The translations under genes were made by a program, and so were the position numbers. A stretch of DNA of 64,000 nucleotides. Origin: Fulvivirga imtechensis AK7. GTDB lineage: Bacteria; Bacteroidota; Bacteroidia; Cytophagales; Cyclobacteriaceae. The notes below the pieces were generated by a model. It was given only the letters and a program-made list of their open reading frames with translations. It did not search any database and had not been told where the DNA came from. The stretch covers positions 37,290 through 101,289 of the forward strand of contig NZ_AMZN01000066.1 in assembly GCF_000331535.1 (NCBI RefSeq), written 5' to 3'. Shown in pieces: positions 8,656 through 17,943 of this stretch (position 1 is the first letter of the stretch; each line of letters begins with the position of its first letter).

Positions 8656-10023
8656 CTAAGAAACGGTAGTGGTGCTTTTCTTATCAAAAAATACAATGAA
8701 GGAAGATCCTTTGTTCACGTTACTCTGCACTTCTACTTTTCCACCAAGGGCCTCTACCTGGGTTTTAGTCATAAATAAGCCTATCCCTTTAGAATCGTGG
8801 CCGGAGTGAAATGTATTTCTTAGTCCGAACACCATATTTCCATATCTGTTCAGATCAATTCCCTGGCCGTTGTCTGTAACCCTGAGCTGAATGTATCCAT
8901 CAATTTTATCAGTTTCGACATGAATGTGGAGCGTTCTGTCCGGAGATCGGTATTTGATGGCATTAGATAAAAAATTATGGAAAATGCTCTCCAGGTACGC
9001 CTTGGGATAAATAATTACCGGAAACCTGAAATCGGTCGTTATCACAGCTCCACTCATAAGAATATCCCCCTGCAGAGAATTGACAACCTTATTATAGATT
9101 TCTTCGAACTGCAGTTCTTCTCTCTCCACGCTTGTACTTTTCTTTACCTGAAGCATCTCAAGAAGCTCATTAAGCGTTTCGTTAAGATTCTGAGAAACCT
9201 TCTTTAGCTTTTGAAATATGAGTTGATAATCTTCAACAGTGCTGTCTTCATTTAAAAGTGATATCAGGGAGGAGATGTTGCTGGCAGGAGAGCGAATGTT
9301 ATGAGATGTCAAATGTGCAAAATCATCTAATTGTCTGTTTTGATGATTAAGCTTTTGAATTAATATATCCTGCTTTTTTTGTAATTCCAGGGTTGTTTTT
9401 GCATCATTTCTGATTCGTATGTAGAACAGAAAGACTACACCAATAACGAATCCGGTGAAGATTAAAAAGAAAGTATTTTGTCTGACAATATAATGCTCAT
9501 TACGGTTAGTAATACTGTTTATATTGGCCATTTGTTCAGATTCCAGAGCTTTGCTGATAATTCTGATGCTATCCATAATATTTTTTCCTCTACCGGTAGA
9601 AATAAACCTCAAAGCTGCTGTCTGTTCTTCATTTCTTCTAAGTGAAATAGCCGTATTGCTGATCTCTATTTTTTTCTGCACCCAGCTCCGGAGTTGACTG
9701 AGATTTACTTTCTGGCCTGTATTATTTTGTGAGAGGCTATCTATGATATTTAGACTTTTGGCTAACTCTGACCTGGCTTCTGTCATTGGGTCCAAAAAAA
9801 CATCATTCCCTGTGATAACAAAACCACGGTGTGCAGCTTCAATATCGGTAATGGAGGATTCCACCTTCTCAAGATAGTATAGAAACTCCTGCATTTGTGT
9901 TACCAATTGGCGTCCGCTCCTTGTATAGAAGGTGCTTTGTAGTACCGAATAAAGTAACGCTAATAAAATGGCTATGACTACAGTAAATAAAACATCAATT
10001 TTGGTTATCAGGTTTAGTGACAT
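8656..10023 (-). CDS. Sensor histidine kinase with CHASE3-type periplasmic domain
   Basis: A protein of 455 residues: TM1 at about 8-28, a helical CHASE3-like extracytoplasmic domain (about 37-175, with AAHRGFVITG), TM2 at about 183-203, and a coiled linker. A HisKA domain with SHNIRSPASN follows (His241; the usual Glu after His is Asn, as in many Bacteroidota kinases). The HATPase domain has NFLSNAIKYR, DNGQGID and KGIGLFMTK. No response regulator lies next to it, so it is an orphan kinase or feeds a regulator elsewhere. It converges on mutS and is divergent from the desaturase. Confidence 0.92.
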   Translation of the reverse strand: MSLNLITKIDVLFTVVIAILLALLYSVLQSTFYTRSGRQLVTQMQEFLYYLEKVESSITDIEAAHRGFVITGNDVFLDPMTEARSELAKSLNIIDSLSQNNTGQKVNLSQLRSWVQKKIEISNTAISLRRNEEQTAALRFISTGRGKNIMDSIRIISKALESEQMANINSITNRNEHYIVRQNTFFLIFTGFVIGVVFLFYIRIRNDAKTTLELQKKQDILIQKLNHQNRQLDDFAHLTSHNIRSPASNISSLISLLNEDSTVEDYQLIFQKLKKVSQNLNETLNELLEMLQVKKSTSVEREELQFEEIYNKVVNSLQGDILMSGAVITTDFRFPVIIYPKAYLESIFHNFLSNAIKYRSPDRTLHIHVETDKIDGYIQLRVTDNGQGIDLNRYGNMVFGLRNTFHSGHDSKGIGLFMTKTQVEALGGKVEVQSNVNKGSSFIVFFDKKSTTTVS

Positions 10024-10288
10024 AGGACACTTGCTGCATCTGGTCTGGTTATTTACAAGATCATAAAGCTAAATGGAACTTGATATTAGTGTAAAACAAA
10101 AGATGGATGTGGATAGTTTTGTAAGTCATTTTATTTATTTGAGACAAGCATGACAATATATCATATCTGCAAACTGTCTATCCTAATTGTTTTTATTTTA
10201 TCTAACTGAACCTTTATTCAACAATATACCTTAATACTAAATAATCCGTACCTTTACGGTTCATTTAGTGTTTTTTAATGACATCGGT

Positions 10289-11239
10289 ATGTCAGAAGTA
10301 GTATTAGAAAAAAGAAATAAGCCCATTCTGAAGCAGGAGATTGCTTTTGCAGTGGTACACCTCCTGCCTTTGGCGGCCATTTGGACAGGGGCAACATTGT
10401 TTGACTGGATCGTTTGCGCGGTTCTGTATTTTGGTAGAATGTTTTGGATAACCGGTGGCTACCACCGTTATTTTTCTCATAAATCGTATAAGACATCACG
10501 TTGGTTTCAGTTTATCATCGCCTTTATGGCACAAACCTCAGCTCAAAAGGGAGCGCTATGGTGGGCTGCACACCACAGGCATCACCACAGGCATAGCGAC
10601 CAGCCGGAAGATCCACATTCTATGAAGCTTTATGGCTTCTGGTATTCGCATATCGGCTGGATTGTTGGCCCGGACTATAAAGAAACAGACTATAAAACTA
10701 TTGGTGACTATGCCAAATATCCGGAGTTGGTGTGGCTGAATAAAAATTATATGGTACCACCGCTAGTGTTGGCGCTTACTGTTATGGCTGTGGGCGGTTG
10801 GGTCAATGGAGGAAGTCCTTTATTGATGTTTACACATCATGGTTTTTCTACCCTTTTCATTGGATTTTTCCTGAGTACAGTGATTCTTTACCACGGCACA
10901 TTTTCCATTAATTCTATTATGCACAAGTTCGGCAAGCAGCGCTATGAGTCTGGTGATGAATCGAAAAACAGCTTATGGCTGGCTCTGCTAACTCTTGGAG
11001 AAGGATGGCACAACAATCACCACTATTATGAAGTAGCAGCCCGAAATGGCTTCTTCTGGTGGGAAATAGATTTCACATACTACGGCCTCAAAGCGCTGAG
11101 CTGGATGGGCCTTGTCTGGGATTTAAAGGGCGTGCCTGAACACATCTTGTATTCTAAAAATAAGAAGCATGCGAAGGAACTGGCAGCTAAGATGAAAGAA
11201 GGTAGCCTAACCCCGCAAGATCTAAGAAAATCCGCATAG
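10289..11239 (+). CDS. Membrane acyl-CoA/acyl-lipid delta-9-type desaturase
   Basis: Integral membrane diiron desaturase of about 316 residues that inserts a double bond into saturated acyl chains and so adjusts membrane fluidity. The three histidine boxes are clear: HRYFSH, HHRHHHRH and HNNHHYYE, with hydrophobic segments between boxes one and two and before box three. ATG 10289 was preferred to an in-frame GTG at 10268. A Bacteroidota-like -7 element TACCTTTA lies at 10249-10256. It is divergent from the CHASE3 kinase, with a 265-nt shared upstream region. Confidence 0.93.
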   Translation: MSEVVLEKRNKPILKQEIAFAVVHLLPLAAIWTGATLFDWIVCAVLYFGRMFWITGGYHRYFSHKSYKTSRWFQFIIAFMAQTSAQKGALWWAAHHRHHHRHSDQPEDPHSMKLYGFWYSHIGWIVGPDYKETDYKTIGDYAKYPELVWLNKNYMVPPLVLALTVMAVGGWVNGGSPLLMFTHHGFSTLFIGFFLSTVILYHGTFSINSIMHKFGKQRYESGDESKNSLWLALLTLGEGWHNNHHYYEVAARNGFFWWEIDFTYYGLKALSWMGLVWDLKGVPEHILYSKNKKHAKELAAKMKEGSLTPQDLRKSA

Positions 11240-11375
11240 ATACCTGAGTCATTTACACACCACGCACTCAGCTCGTTAACATTCTGCATCAATCCGGAAG
11301 AAAAATAAAAAGTAGGCGCATGGCAACTTTTTTATATCCCAGATCGTTTGTAGAATTGGATAATATAAAGAAGAT

Positions 11376-11540
11376 ATGACTTCGTTGTTTTTAGAATTTC
11401 AGACAAAGTTTCGAAAAACAGGAAGGGTACACTTTAAAGGTTTTCAGGAAGCTTTTACGCTTTTCCAGCAGGTGGATAGGATGACTAAACCATGGCTGGA
11501 AGATGAAGATCTGGAACCCTCTCCTGAACTAATCGACTAA
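11376..11540 (+). CDS. Small protein of unknown function (54 aa)
   Basis: An ATG-initiated frame encodes 54 residues beginning MTSLFLEFQTKFRKTGRVHF and ending EDEDLEPSPELID. An AAGAAG purine stretch lies 4-5 nt before the start. The product is basic and aromatic in the first half and strongly acidic at the end, with no signal peptide or membrane helix. It is followed at once by a 12-bp hairpin. I do not recognise the family. Composition and placement make a real small gene plausible; conservation would decide. Confidence 0.5.
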   Translation: MTSLFLEFQTKFRKTGRVHFKGFQEAFTLFQQVDRMTKPWLEDEDLEPSPELID

Positions 11541-11580
11541 GGTTTCAAAAGTTAGTCTTTGGAAGGCGACTTTTGAAACC
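11541..11580 (+). terminator. Stem-loop after the 54-aa gene
   Basis: GGTTTCAAAAGT (11541-11552) pairs perfectly with 11569-11580 around a 16-nt loop. It starts right after the stop codon of the small gene. There is no long T-run after it, so termination may be weak or it may be a 3' stabilising stem. Confidence 0.5.
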
Positions 11581-11622
11581 GCCTTTATAACTTCAGCCCC
11601 TTCCTTTCCGTAAGCTATCCTA

Positions 11623-13197
11623 GTGAATTCCATCAGAAAAACAGGCCTTATTCTATTGCTGGTATTTTTGCTACCTGCAGTTTTTTATTCTGCTTATGAG
11701 ATCTCATCACTTAATAAAAATGAAGAGGTGATCAATCAGATATATCAGAATCAGTTGGATGCTATTCTTTATTCTGTAAATCAGTATTCTGATGATGTAA
11801 CCAGTAGGTGGATATCCAAAATAGAAGCAGGGCTTAAGGAATATGACACGAACGATACCATTCCGGAAAAGATATATGAACTGCTACAGTTCAACCCGGG
11901 TATCAGTTACATTTTTCTGGCCGACACAACGAATGGCGTGCCTCCTATAGCGTTTTCCATGACAGATTCTCTTCGTGGAGTAAAGGCCTTTGATACGATG
12001 GCTTCAATGATCTTAAGGAACCTCGAAAAGATCAACAGGCTGGTGAGGTATAAGCAGAGCGGATTTCAAAAAGTGGAGCCCCTGGATTTACCGGGGCATG
12101 CCACTGGACAAGTGGCGGTAGCATTTATTCTTAACGAGCCGGTAAAAGACAGGATTGTCTGTGTTATCGGCCTTACACCATCATTATTTATTACGGAAAC
12201 TCTTAGCGCTAAACTGCAAACCATTGCCAGGGATAAATTTATCATATCAGCTTTTGAAAAGGGGCAGGAACAACCCGTATATTCTACCGTAGATACTGTT
12301 AATGACAAAAGCTACCTCTCAAGAGCTGTAACTAAGGACTTTTGGATACTACCCGATCATTACCTGGGGATCAACCTTAAGGGGCAGTCTATTGATAGCA
12401 TTGTAAAAGAAAGGACGTATCTTAATCTGGGATTGATCCTGGTACTGGATGTAGTGCTGCTGCTGGGTGTCTGGCTGGCCTATAGAAACGTAAAAAGAGA
12501 GATACAACTGGCTCAAAATAAAGCTGATTTCGTATCGAACGTGTCGCACGAGATACGCACACCACTGGCGCTTATCAGTATGTTTGCTGAAACACTCGAA
12601 ATGGACCGTGTGAAATCAAAGGAAAAGGAGCAGGAATACATAAGCATTATCCACAAGGAGACCAACCGATTAGCAGGGATAGTCAATAAAATACTGAATT
12701 TTTCTCAGCTTGAAGCCAAGAAAAACAACTTTATCTTTCAGGAAATTGCCTTGAATGCTGCCGTGGAGGAAGTACTCAGCACATACGAATATCATTTAAT
12801 CAGCAAAGGATTTGAATACTCCTTCATGCCACAGAGCAATGAGGCCATATGGGCTGATAAGGAAGCGCTGCAGGAAGTGATCATCAATATCCTGGACAAT
12901 GCCATAAAATACAGCCCGGATAAAAAGGTCATTGAGATCGTGACAGGTAATGCTGACTCCATGGCCTTTGTATCCGTAAAGGATCAGGGGATTGGAATTC
13001 AAAGGAAAGACCAGAAGTATATCTTCGATAAATTTTACCGTGTGCCTTCGGGGGATTTGGCGAAAGCCAGAGGCACAGGATTGGGATTATCTCTTGTTAA
13101 ACAGATTGTAGAAGCTCATAACGGAAAGATAGAGGTGAAAAGTGAAGTGAATAAAGGCACAACCTTTACCATTTATTTTCCGAAAAAGAAAAAATAG
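11623..13197 (+). CDS. Two-component sensor histidine kinase
   Basis: A 524-residue membrane kinase: TM1 at about 7-25, a periplasmic domain of about 235 residues with no recognisable ligand motif, and TM2 at about 266-286. HisKA follows with FVSNVSHEIRTPLAL (His309), then HATPase with IINILDNAIKYSPD, DQGIGI, IFDKFYRV and RGTGLGLSLVKQI. The only plausible start is GTG 11623, which keeps TM1 at the N-terminus. The stop is one base from the ATG of the OmpR-type regulator, so the two form a cognate pair. Confidence 0.93.
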   Translation: MNSIRKTGLILLLVFLLPAVFYSAYEISSLNKNEEVINQIYQNQLDAILYSVNQYSDDVTSRWISKIEAGLKEYDTNDTIPEKIYELLQFNPGISYIFLADTTNGVPPIAFSMTDSLRGVKAFDTMASMILRNLEKINRLVRYKQSGFQKVEPLDLPGHATGQVAVAFILNEPVKDRIVCVIGLTPSLFITETLSAKLQTIARDKFIISAFEKGQEQPVYSTVDTVNDKSYLSRAVTKDFWILPDHYLGINLKGQSIDSIVKERTYLNLGLILVLDVVLLLGVWLAYRNVKREIQLAQNKADFVSNVSHEIRTPLALISMFAETLEMDRVKSKEKEQEYISIIHKETNRLAGIVNKILNFSQLEAKKNNFIFQEIALNAAVEEVLSTYEYHLISKGFEYSFMPQSNEAIWADKEALQEVIINILDNAIKYSPDKKVIEIVTGNADSMAFVSVKDQGIGIQRKDQKYIFDKFYRVPSGDLAKARGTGLGLSLVKQIVEAHNGKIEVKSEVNKGTTFTIYFPKKKK

Positions 13198-13198
13198 G

Positions 13199-13882
13199 AT
13201 GTCCACAATTTTAATCATAGAAGACGAGCCGGCCATGCGCCTGGGGCTAAAGGATAATCTCGAATTCGAGGGGTATCAGGTAGATTGGGCCGGAGACGGT
13301 GAGGAAGGCCTGGTCAAGATACAGTCTGCTAACTATGACCTTGTCTTGCTTGATGTAATGCTGCCAAAGCTCTCTGGCTTTGATGTGTGTAAGAAAGTGA
13401 GAAAGCAAGGGCTGCAAACACCCATCATCCTGCTCACTGCAAAAGGAGAAGAAATTGATAAGGTACTGGGGCTGGAATTTGGCGCAGACGATTATGTTAC
13501 CAAACCCTTCAGTGTAAGGGAACTGATGGCTCGTATTAAAGCTATTCTTCGCAGAAGTCAGGCCACTGGCTCTAACCATGGAGAATCAATCAGTATAGGG
13601 AAGGTCACGGTAGACTTTAACAACTACACTGCAAAAGAAGGTGAAGAATATGTGAAAATGTCGCATAAGGAGTTTGAAGTGTTGCATTACCTTTACAGCC
13701 ACAAAAATGAACTTGTGAGCCGCTATGACCTGCTGGAAGATGTATGGGGCTACGAAGAAAAACCTACCACACGCACTGTGGACAATTTCATAGTCAGGCT
13801 CAGACAAAAAATAGAGTCAAATCCTAACTCCCCCAAAATCATTATGACAGTGCATGGTGCTGGGTATAAATTGATATATTGA
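13199..13882 (+). CDS. OmpR/PhoB-family response regulator
   Basis: A 227-residue regulator. The receiver has acidic residues at EDE (8-10), phospho-acceptor Asp52 in LLDVMLP, Thr in LLTAKG and Lys in YVTKPFS. The C-terminal winged-helix DNA-binding domain includes MSHKEFEVLHYL and the recognition/wing region RTVDNFIVRLRQKIE...GAGYKL. It begins one base after the kinase stop codon, so translation is coupled. The regulon cannot be inferred from the flanks. Confidence 0.95.
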   Translation: MSTILIIEDEPAMRLGLKDNLEFEGYQVDWAGDGEEGLVKIQSANYDLVLLDVMLPKLSGFDVCKKVRKQGLQTPIILLTAKGEEIDKVLGLEFGADDYVTKPFSVRELMARIKAILRRSQATGSNHGESISIGKVTVDFNNYTAKEGEEYVKMSHKEFEVLHYLYSHKNELVSRYDLLEDVWGYEEKPTTRTVDNFIVRLRQKIESNPNSPKIIMTVHGAGYKLIY

Positions 13883-14348
13883 TAAGTTCGAAGGCCCCTG
13901 TCTTTAAACAGCCTGACCCACCTCTGTGTCTCCTACCGAGAAGAGATTGGTTCACGTGTTTTGGATGGAGGTTCGTCTTTCACTTAAAACTCAACACTAG
14001 TGGCTAAATTGCCTACTGCTATTGCCTATCACCTACTTTGAATTTGGGGATGGCTTCGATACCTTCCCGAGACAACCTGGGACAGGCGCCATGACGTTGA
14101 TGAATTTGTATTGAAGATGGAAATAAAAAGCACCGAAAGTATTCATAAGGTCTCCCCGATCTGAGGAGATGTCCGAAGAACAGAGCGGCATTCCGGCTCC
14201 CGACTTCGATCTTCGGACTTCCGACTTCCGACTCCCTTACAACCTGTGACATTCTTTTACAACAGTTTACTTTTCCATGACATCTTGCCCTGCTGTCAGG
14301 CCGTTATTTGTAGTAGATTCAAACAACAGGTCAAAAACAGTTAAAACA
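13883..14348. other. Intergenic region, no gene seen
   Basis: 466 bp without a convincing frame. It contains short-period degenerate repeats (GCCTACTGCTATTGCCTATC; CGACTTCGATCTTCGGACTTCCGACTTCCGA at about 14199-14233) of the kind found elsewhere in this window. The last 70 bp presumably hold the promoter of the next secreted-protein gene. Confidence 0.4.
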
Positions 14349-14759
14349 ATGAAACTACAAGTAAAGATTTTAGCCGTGCTTTTATTGGTAGCCGGTATCA
14401 GCACAGCATCAATGGCAACAGATCCGAAGAAAACTGATGTAGCCGTAAAAATATTGCCTTCTGGTAAAAATGGTTTATTGAAGTTGCTTTATGTTAATCC
14501 GGGTCAGAAAAACGTAGAAGTAAAATTTTACGATGAAAAAGGGGTGCTTTTTACGGAAAATGTAAAGAGCAATAGATTCAAAGATGGCTTCATTAAGTTC
14601 TACGACATTAGGGAACTTAAGCCGGGTAAATATTGGTTGGAAGTAGTTGATACCGAACAATCAGTAAAGTATGCGATTTCACTTACCAAAAACACAATGT
14701 GGGTCAACTACTGGGATAATTATTTACCTGCAGATCAGGCGGTAGCCATGAAGAAATAA
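14349..14759 (+). CDS. Secreted beta-sandwich protein of unknown function
   Basis: 136 residues starting with a clean Sec signal peptide (MKLQVKILAVLLLVAGISTASMA). The mature part looks like a single immunoglobulin-type beta sandwich: alternating strands, NPGQKNVEVKFYD, and a late ELKPGKYWLEV turn typical of DUF3244 and T9SS-sorting-like domains. The end is not a canonical T9SS sorting tail. The open frame extends upstream to 14277, but ATG 14349 gives the signal peptide at the right place. The protein is probably periplasmic or surface-attached. No specific role is claimed. Confidence 0.7.
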   Translation: MKLQVKILAVLLLVAGISTASMATDPKKTDVAVKILPSGKNGLLKLLYVNPGQKNVEVKFYDEKGVLFTENVKSNRFKDGFIKFYDIRELKPGKYWLEVVDTEQSVKYAISLTKNTMWVNYWDNYLPADQAVAMKK

Positions 14760-14824
14760 AGTTTTCATAAGGGTGGTTTTGGGGTGACTTATTCTGAAAT
14801 GAATGAGGAACCCCTTAACTTTAT

Positions 14825-15796
14825 GTGTTTAATGAAAAGAAATTGAAATACCTGTTTACCTTTTTTATAAGTATAATATGCATTTCAACCTATGCCCAGG
14901 AGCGATTAGTTAATCTGGAGGGTAAGTGGAAATTTTCCATTGGTGACAACCATGACTGGTCAACTGCCGGTTTTAATGATTCAAAATGGGAGTCTATTAA
15001 TGTTCCGGGTATATGGGAAGACCAGGGTTTTCACGGCTATGATGGCTTCGCCTGGTACAGAACCACTTTTAATGGACAGAGTCTTCCGAGAAATCAGACG
15101 CTTTACCTCGATCTGGGCTACATCGATGATGCTGACCAAGTGTATGTGAATGGCAAAATGATAGGTTTCTCAGGATTTATGCCTCCTAAATTCAAAACCG
15201 CCTATTCTGCAAAGCGGCTATACCACTTGCCGGTTGAATATATTAATTTCAACGGTCAAAACACCATAGCAATACGCGTATTTGATGTAGTAAATGAGGG
15301 AGGTATCGTCAGCGGCAGACCTGGGATCTACCGCTCTGAGGCCAATGCGGCTTTACTATTCGACCTTCAGGGGTTATGGCAATTCAAAATAGGACGGATC
15401 AATGACAGCAGATCGTGGAATGAGATCATGGTGCCTATACCATGGGAAGCGCAGGGTTATGACCGCTACGATGGCTGGGCCACCTACAAAAAAACTTTCC
15501 GGTTGCCCGATAATATTGATAGAAATGAGCTGGTACTGATCATGGGTAAAGTGGATGATTTTGACAAAACCTATTTTAATGGAGCATTAATAGGCGCTAC
15601 TCGTGATAACCTGAGATTAGGCCGGAGCCGTTCGTATAATGAACTTCGTGCATATGACATTCCGCCAGAGCTGATCAGGCGTGGAGAAGATAATACTATA
15701 ATCATAGAAGTAGAAGACATCGGTCTGACAGGTGGTATCTGGCAGGGTCCGGTAGGAATTACTACAAAAACCAGGTACTACAGATACTTGCGGTAG
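14825..15796 (+). CDS. Secreted protein with two GH2-type sugar-binding jelly rolls
   Basis: After a signal peptide (cleavage near ISTYAQ) the 323-residue protein consists of two related galactose-binding-like domains, roughly residues 27-175 and 180-320. Each repeats the beta-galactosidase N-terminal pattern: LEGKWKFSIGD/LQGLWQFKIGR, VPGIWEDQGFHGYDGFAWY/VPIPWEAQGYDRYDGWATY, then a DDADQVYVNG/DDFDKTYFNG strand. No TIM-barrel catalytic domain follows. It probably binds carbohydrate on the cell surface or in the periplasm. The start is GTG 14825; there is no nearby ATG in frame. Confidence 0.8.
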   Translation: MFNEKKLKYLFTFFISIICISTYAQERLVNLEGKWKFSIGDNHDWSTAGFNDSKWESINVPGIWEDQGFHGYDGFAWYRTTFNGQSLPRNQTLYLDLGYIDDADQVYVNGKMIGFSGFMPPKFKTAYSAKRLYHLPVEYINFNGQNTIAIRVFDVVNEGGIVSGRPGIYRSEANAALLFDLQGLWQFKIGRINDSRSWNEIMVPIPWEAQGYDRYDGWATYKKTFRLPDNIDRNELVLIMGKVDDFDKTYFNGALIGATRDNLRLGRSRSYNELRAYDIPPELIRRGEDNTIIIEVEDIGLTGGIWQGPVGITTKTRYYRYLR

Positions 15797-15844
15797 ATGT
15801 AGCGCCAGCCATTGCTGTCCATTGCGTAGCACGCTGCGTCTAGC

Positions 15845-17422
15845 TTAATTTCCTCTCTCTCTGGAGGTTCCTGTTCCGGTTCTTGTTTTGGGTTTTGTTG
15901 ACGCTCCTGTCCTGCTGGCGGGCTGGCTGCTTGGCGTTTTTGACCTGTGATTGTACTCTGATCGCTCCCAGGTTCTTTGGTGGAGGTCGCGGGCCCTGTT
16001 GAGCTTGTAGGTTTCACTCGGAGGCGTGCTTTGTCTGATCGTTTTTTCAGGCGGTGTTTCACGGTAGTAGATTGTATTACGGGTTTCTCCTGTAAGGTTA
16101 GGGTAGCGCTTACTATTTTGTTCCAGGTAGGTGTCCCGGGTTACGGTGCGATTGCTCTCATTAACTTTCCGGTAGTTGCGTTCAAACTGACCATATTCCT
16201 TCAATTTTTCCAGTCTTCTGCTGTCGTCACTGATCAGTTGGCGGGTGACCTCACTGCGGCTTTCATTTTCCCACTCGCCCACAGCAGCGGATAAGCCGCT
16301 CCTGCTTGGCCCGGGTCCTCGCTTGTTGTAGTACCGGATCACATAATCCGAAAAGTGAGGATACAAGTAGTGATGGTATGGTATACCAAAATACCATCTG
16401 ACAAAATAGTAAGAAGGAAGCCCCACCACCATAATAGCGCGTTGGTCACCGTAATAATAGCCCCAATGATACCAATAAGGATACCAGTACCAGTAAAATG
16501 AAGGATACCAGGCGGGATATCCAAACCAGTAAGGATAATGGTAGTAATAGTGATAGTACACATCTACCCGTTCATCATCAGCTCCCTTTTCCTTTTTCGT
16601 GCCTTTTTTCGGGGCAACGGCATTAGGGTACATAGGGTCATATTCTATATACCCGTTATCTTGAGAAAACGCTGCTGAAGCCTGTTCAAATTCTTGCAGT
16701 GCACGTGGGTTATCTTTCAGGCCTTCCTGCCATTCGTTGATCTCCTCAGCATATCTGCGTGATACATCTGCCTGAATGGCATCCAATTTTTGCCTTACTA
16801 AATCCGGGTTTTTAGCGTACAGGTCACCTACCAATATGGCTAACTTCAGATTTTCCGTGAGCATGTAGATCACTTCCGGATATTTTATCAATAAATGAAT
16901 GGCATCCTGAGTCTTTTTCTGATATGGCTTTAGCATCACCTCTACTGCTTCATCAGCTTCAAGAGTGAGGGCATGTATCTTCTCCAAAGTACGCAGACGG
17001 GCTACTCCAAAATCGAGCGCAGCTTCATGCACTTCATTGGGGTAATCTTTAAGTATACCCTGGACCTGGCTCCTGGTTTTTTGCCCGCCTTCCACAAGCT
17101 TTTTGATCAGGCCATTATATTTGGTAAGCTCCCAATATTTTTTTTGGTCTGTCTCAGGAAGATACTGGATCAGTTCTTTAAAAGATTGACTGGTTTTATT
17201 TTGAATAGCCCCAATTTTTACCAGCAGCTCCGGATGTAATGTGCTTTCCAGAATAGCCTCTCTGATATTGTCAGGGTACAACGACAACGCTTCTATTTCT
17301 TCCTGGCTATTTTGGACCAATTGTTTTAATGCGGCAGAGTCTCCGTTCTGGTTCTGGGCAGGCAGTGAATAGCTGAGGCAGCCAGCTATAACTACGGTGA
17401 ATATATATTTTGTTAGGTCCAT
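15845..17422 (-). CDS. DUF3300-like secreted protein with aromatic-rich segment
   Basis: 525 residues with an N-terminal signal peptide (to about residue 22). Residues about 45-230 are helical, with SLYPDNIREAILESTLHPELL resembling the start of DUF3300 (found in E. coli YacH). Residues 289-325 are extraordinarily rich in Tyr, Trp, Phe and His (for example YWYWYPYWYHW). A second aromatic patch follows, then a long Ser/Arg/Thr-rich tail. No enzyme motif is seen. Such segments suggest a structural or cell-surface role. A 26-residue membrane peptide gene lies 108 nt upstream on the same strand. It converges on the jelly-roll gene with a gap of 48 nt. Confidence 0.7.
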   Translation of the reverse strand: MDLTKYIFTVVIAGCLSYSLPAQNQNGDSAALKQLVQNSQEEIEALSLYPDNIREAILESTLHPELLVKIGAIQNKTSQSFKELIQYLPETDQKKYWELTKYNGLIKKLVEGGQKTRSQVQGILKDYPNEVHEAALDFGVARLRTLEKIHALTLEADEAVEVMLKPYQKKTQDAIHLLIKYPEVIYMLTENLKLAILVGDLYAKNPDLVRQKLDAIQADVSRRYAEEINEWQEGLKDNPRALQEFEQASAAFSQDNGYIEYDPMYPNAVAPKKGTKKEKGADDERVDVYYHYYYHYPYWFGYPAWYPSFYWYWYPYWYHWGYYYGDQRAIMVVGLPSYYFVRWYFGIPYHHYLYPHFSDYVIRYYNKRGPGPSRSGLSAAVGEWENESRSEVTRQLISDDSRRLEKLKEYGQFERNYRKVNESNRTVTRDTYLEQNSKRYPNLTGETRNTIYYRETPPEKTIRQSTPPSETYKLNRARDLHQRTWERSEYNHRSKTPSSQPASRTGASTKPKTRTGTGTSRERGN

Positions 17423-17530
17423 GGCTCGGTAGTAAAAGGTTCAGTGTGGCTAAGTACGCAGGTTTTTGTATGATTTCTAAGGAGGTACGTCATACCTTGG
17501 GGTGATTTTGATCACTCGTGCCTTTGCAGT

Positions 17531-17611
17531 CTAACCAAGTGTATTAAGGATACTAAACAAAATGATCAATAACAGCAATACGATGGCTACTATGGTGATT
17601 CTTCGGTTCAT
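17531..17611 (-). CDS. Putative 26-residue single-helix membrane peptide
   Basis: Reading the minus strand from ATG 17611 gives 26 codons: MNRRITIVAIVLLLL followed by IILFSILNTLG and a TAG. It has a two-Arg cytoplasmic start and one continuous hydrophobic helix, the usual form of small bacterial membrane proteins. A TATAAT-like stretch lies about 22 nt upstream. It could share a transcript with the DUF3300-like gene downstream. It is too short for statistics, so the support is only its composition and position. Confidence 0.45.
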   Translation of the reverse strand: MNRRITIVAIVLLLLIILFSILNTLG

Positions 17612-17943
17612 TAGCTAAATTTTTGCAGGAGGCATTATAACGTTCAAGGTCGCTGAGTCATCCTCTGTTTTCAATGATGAAAGTCTCCTGATCTGATGGC
17701 TTTCGTCATCGTAAAATCTTCTTTTATGTTGCAACTTTACATCATCAGGTAAGTGATAAAAGACTGGTGTAAAAACCAGGCTGCTTATGCTTTCTGGCTT
17801 CTTGAAATTTATTCATTTTTACGAAAATGAATGGAAGGATGAAGCAGGACATATTCAGTCAGATCCTGAAAACTCAGGTTGGATGGTGAAGTCACAATAA
17901 CAGTAGCCTGACATTTGATATGTTCTACGGGATATGTTAAATG

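Noticed and set aside
15778..16062. Minus-strand 94-codon frame overlapping the C-terminus of the DUF3300-like gene, ending SNGWRYIYRKYL
   Set aside because: It overlaps the coherent 525-residue frame and the end of the convergent gene. The protein-like end could be chance. Kept only as a possible frameshifted tail.
16339..16563. Ile/Thr-rich 74-codon minus-strand frame
   Set aside because: Shadow of the Tyr/Trp-rich segment of the DUF3300-like gene read in another frame.
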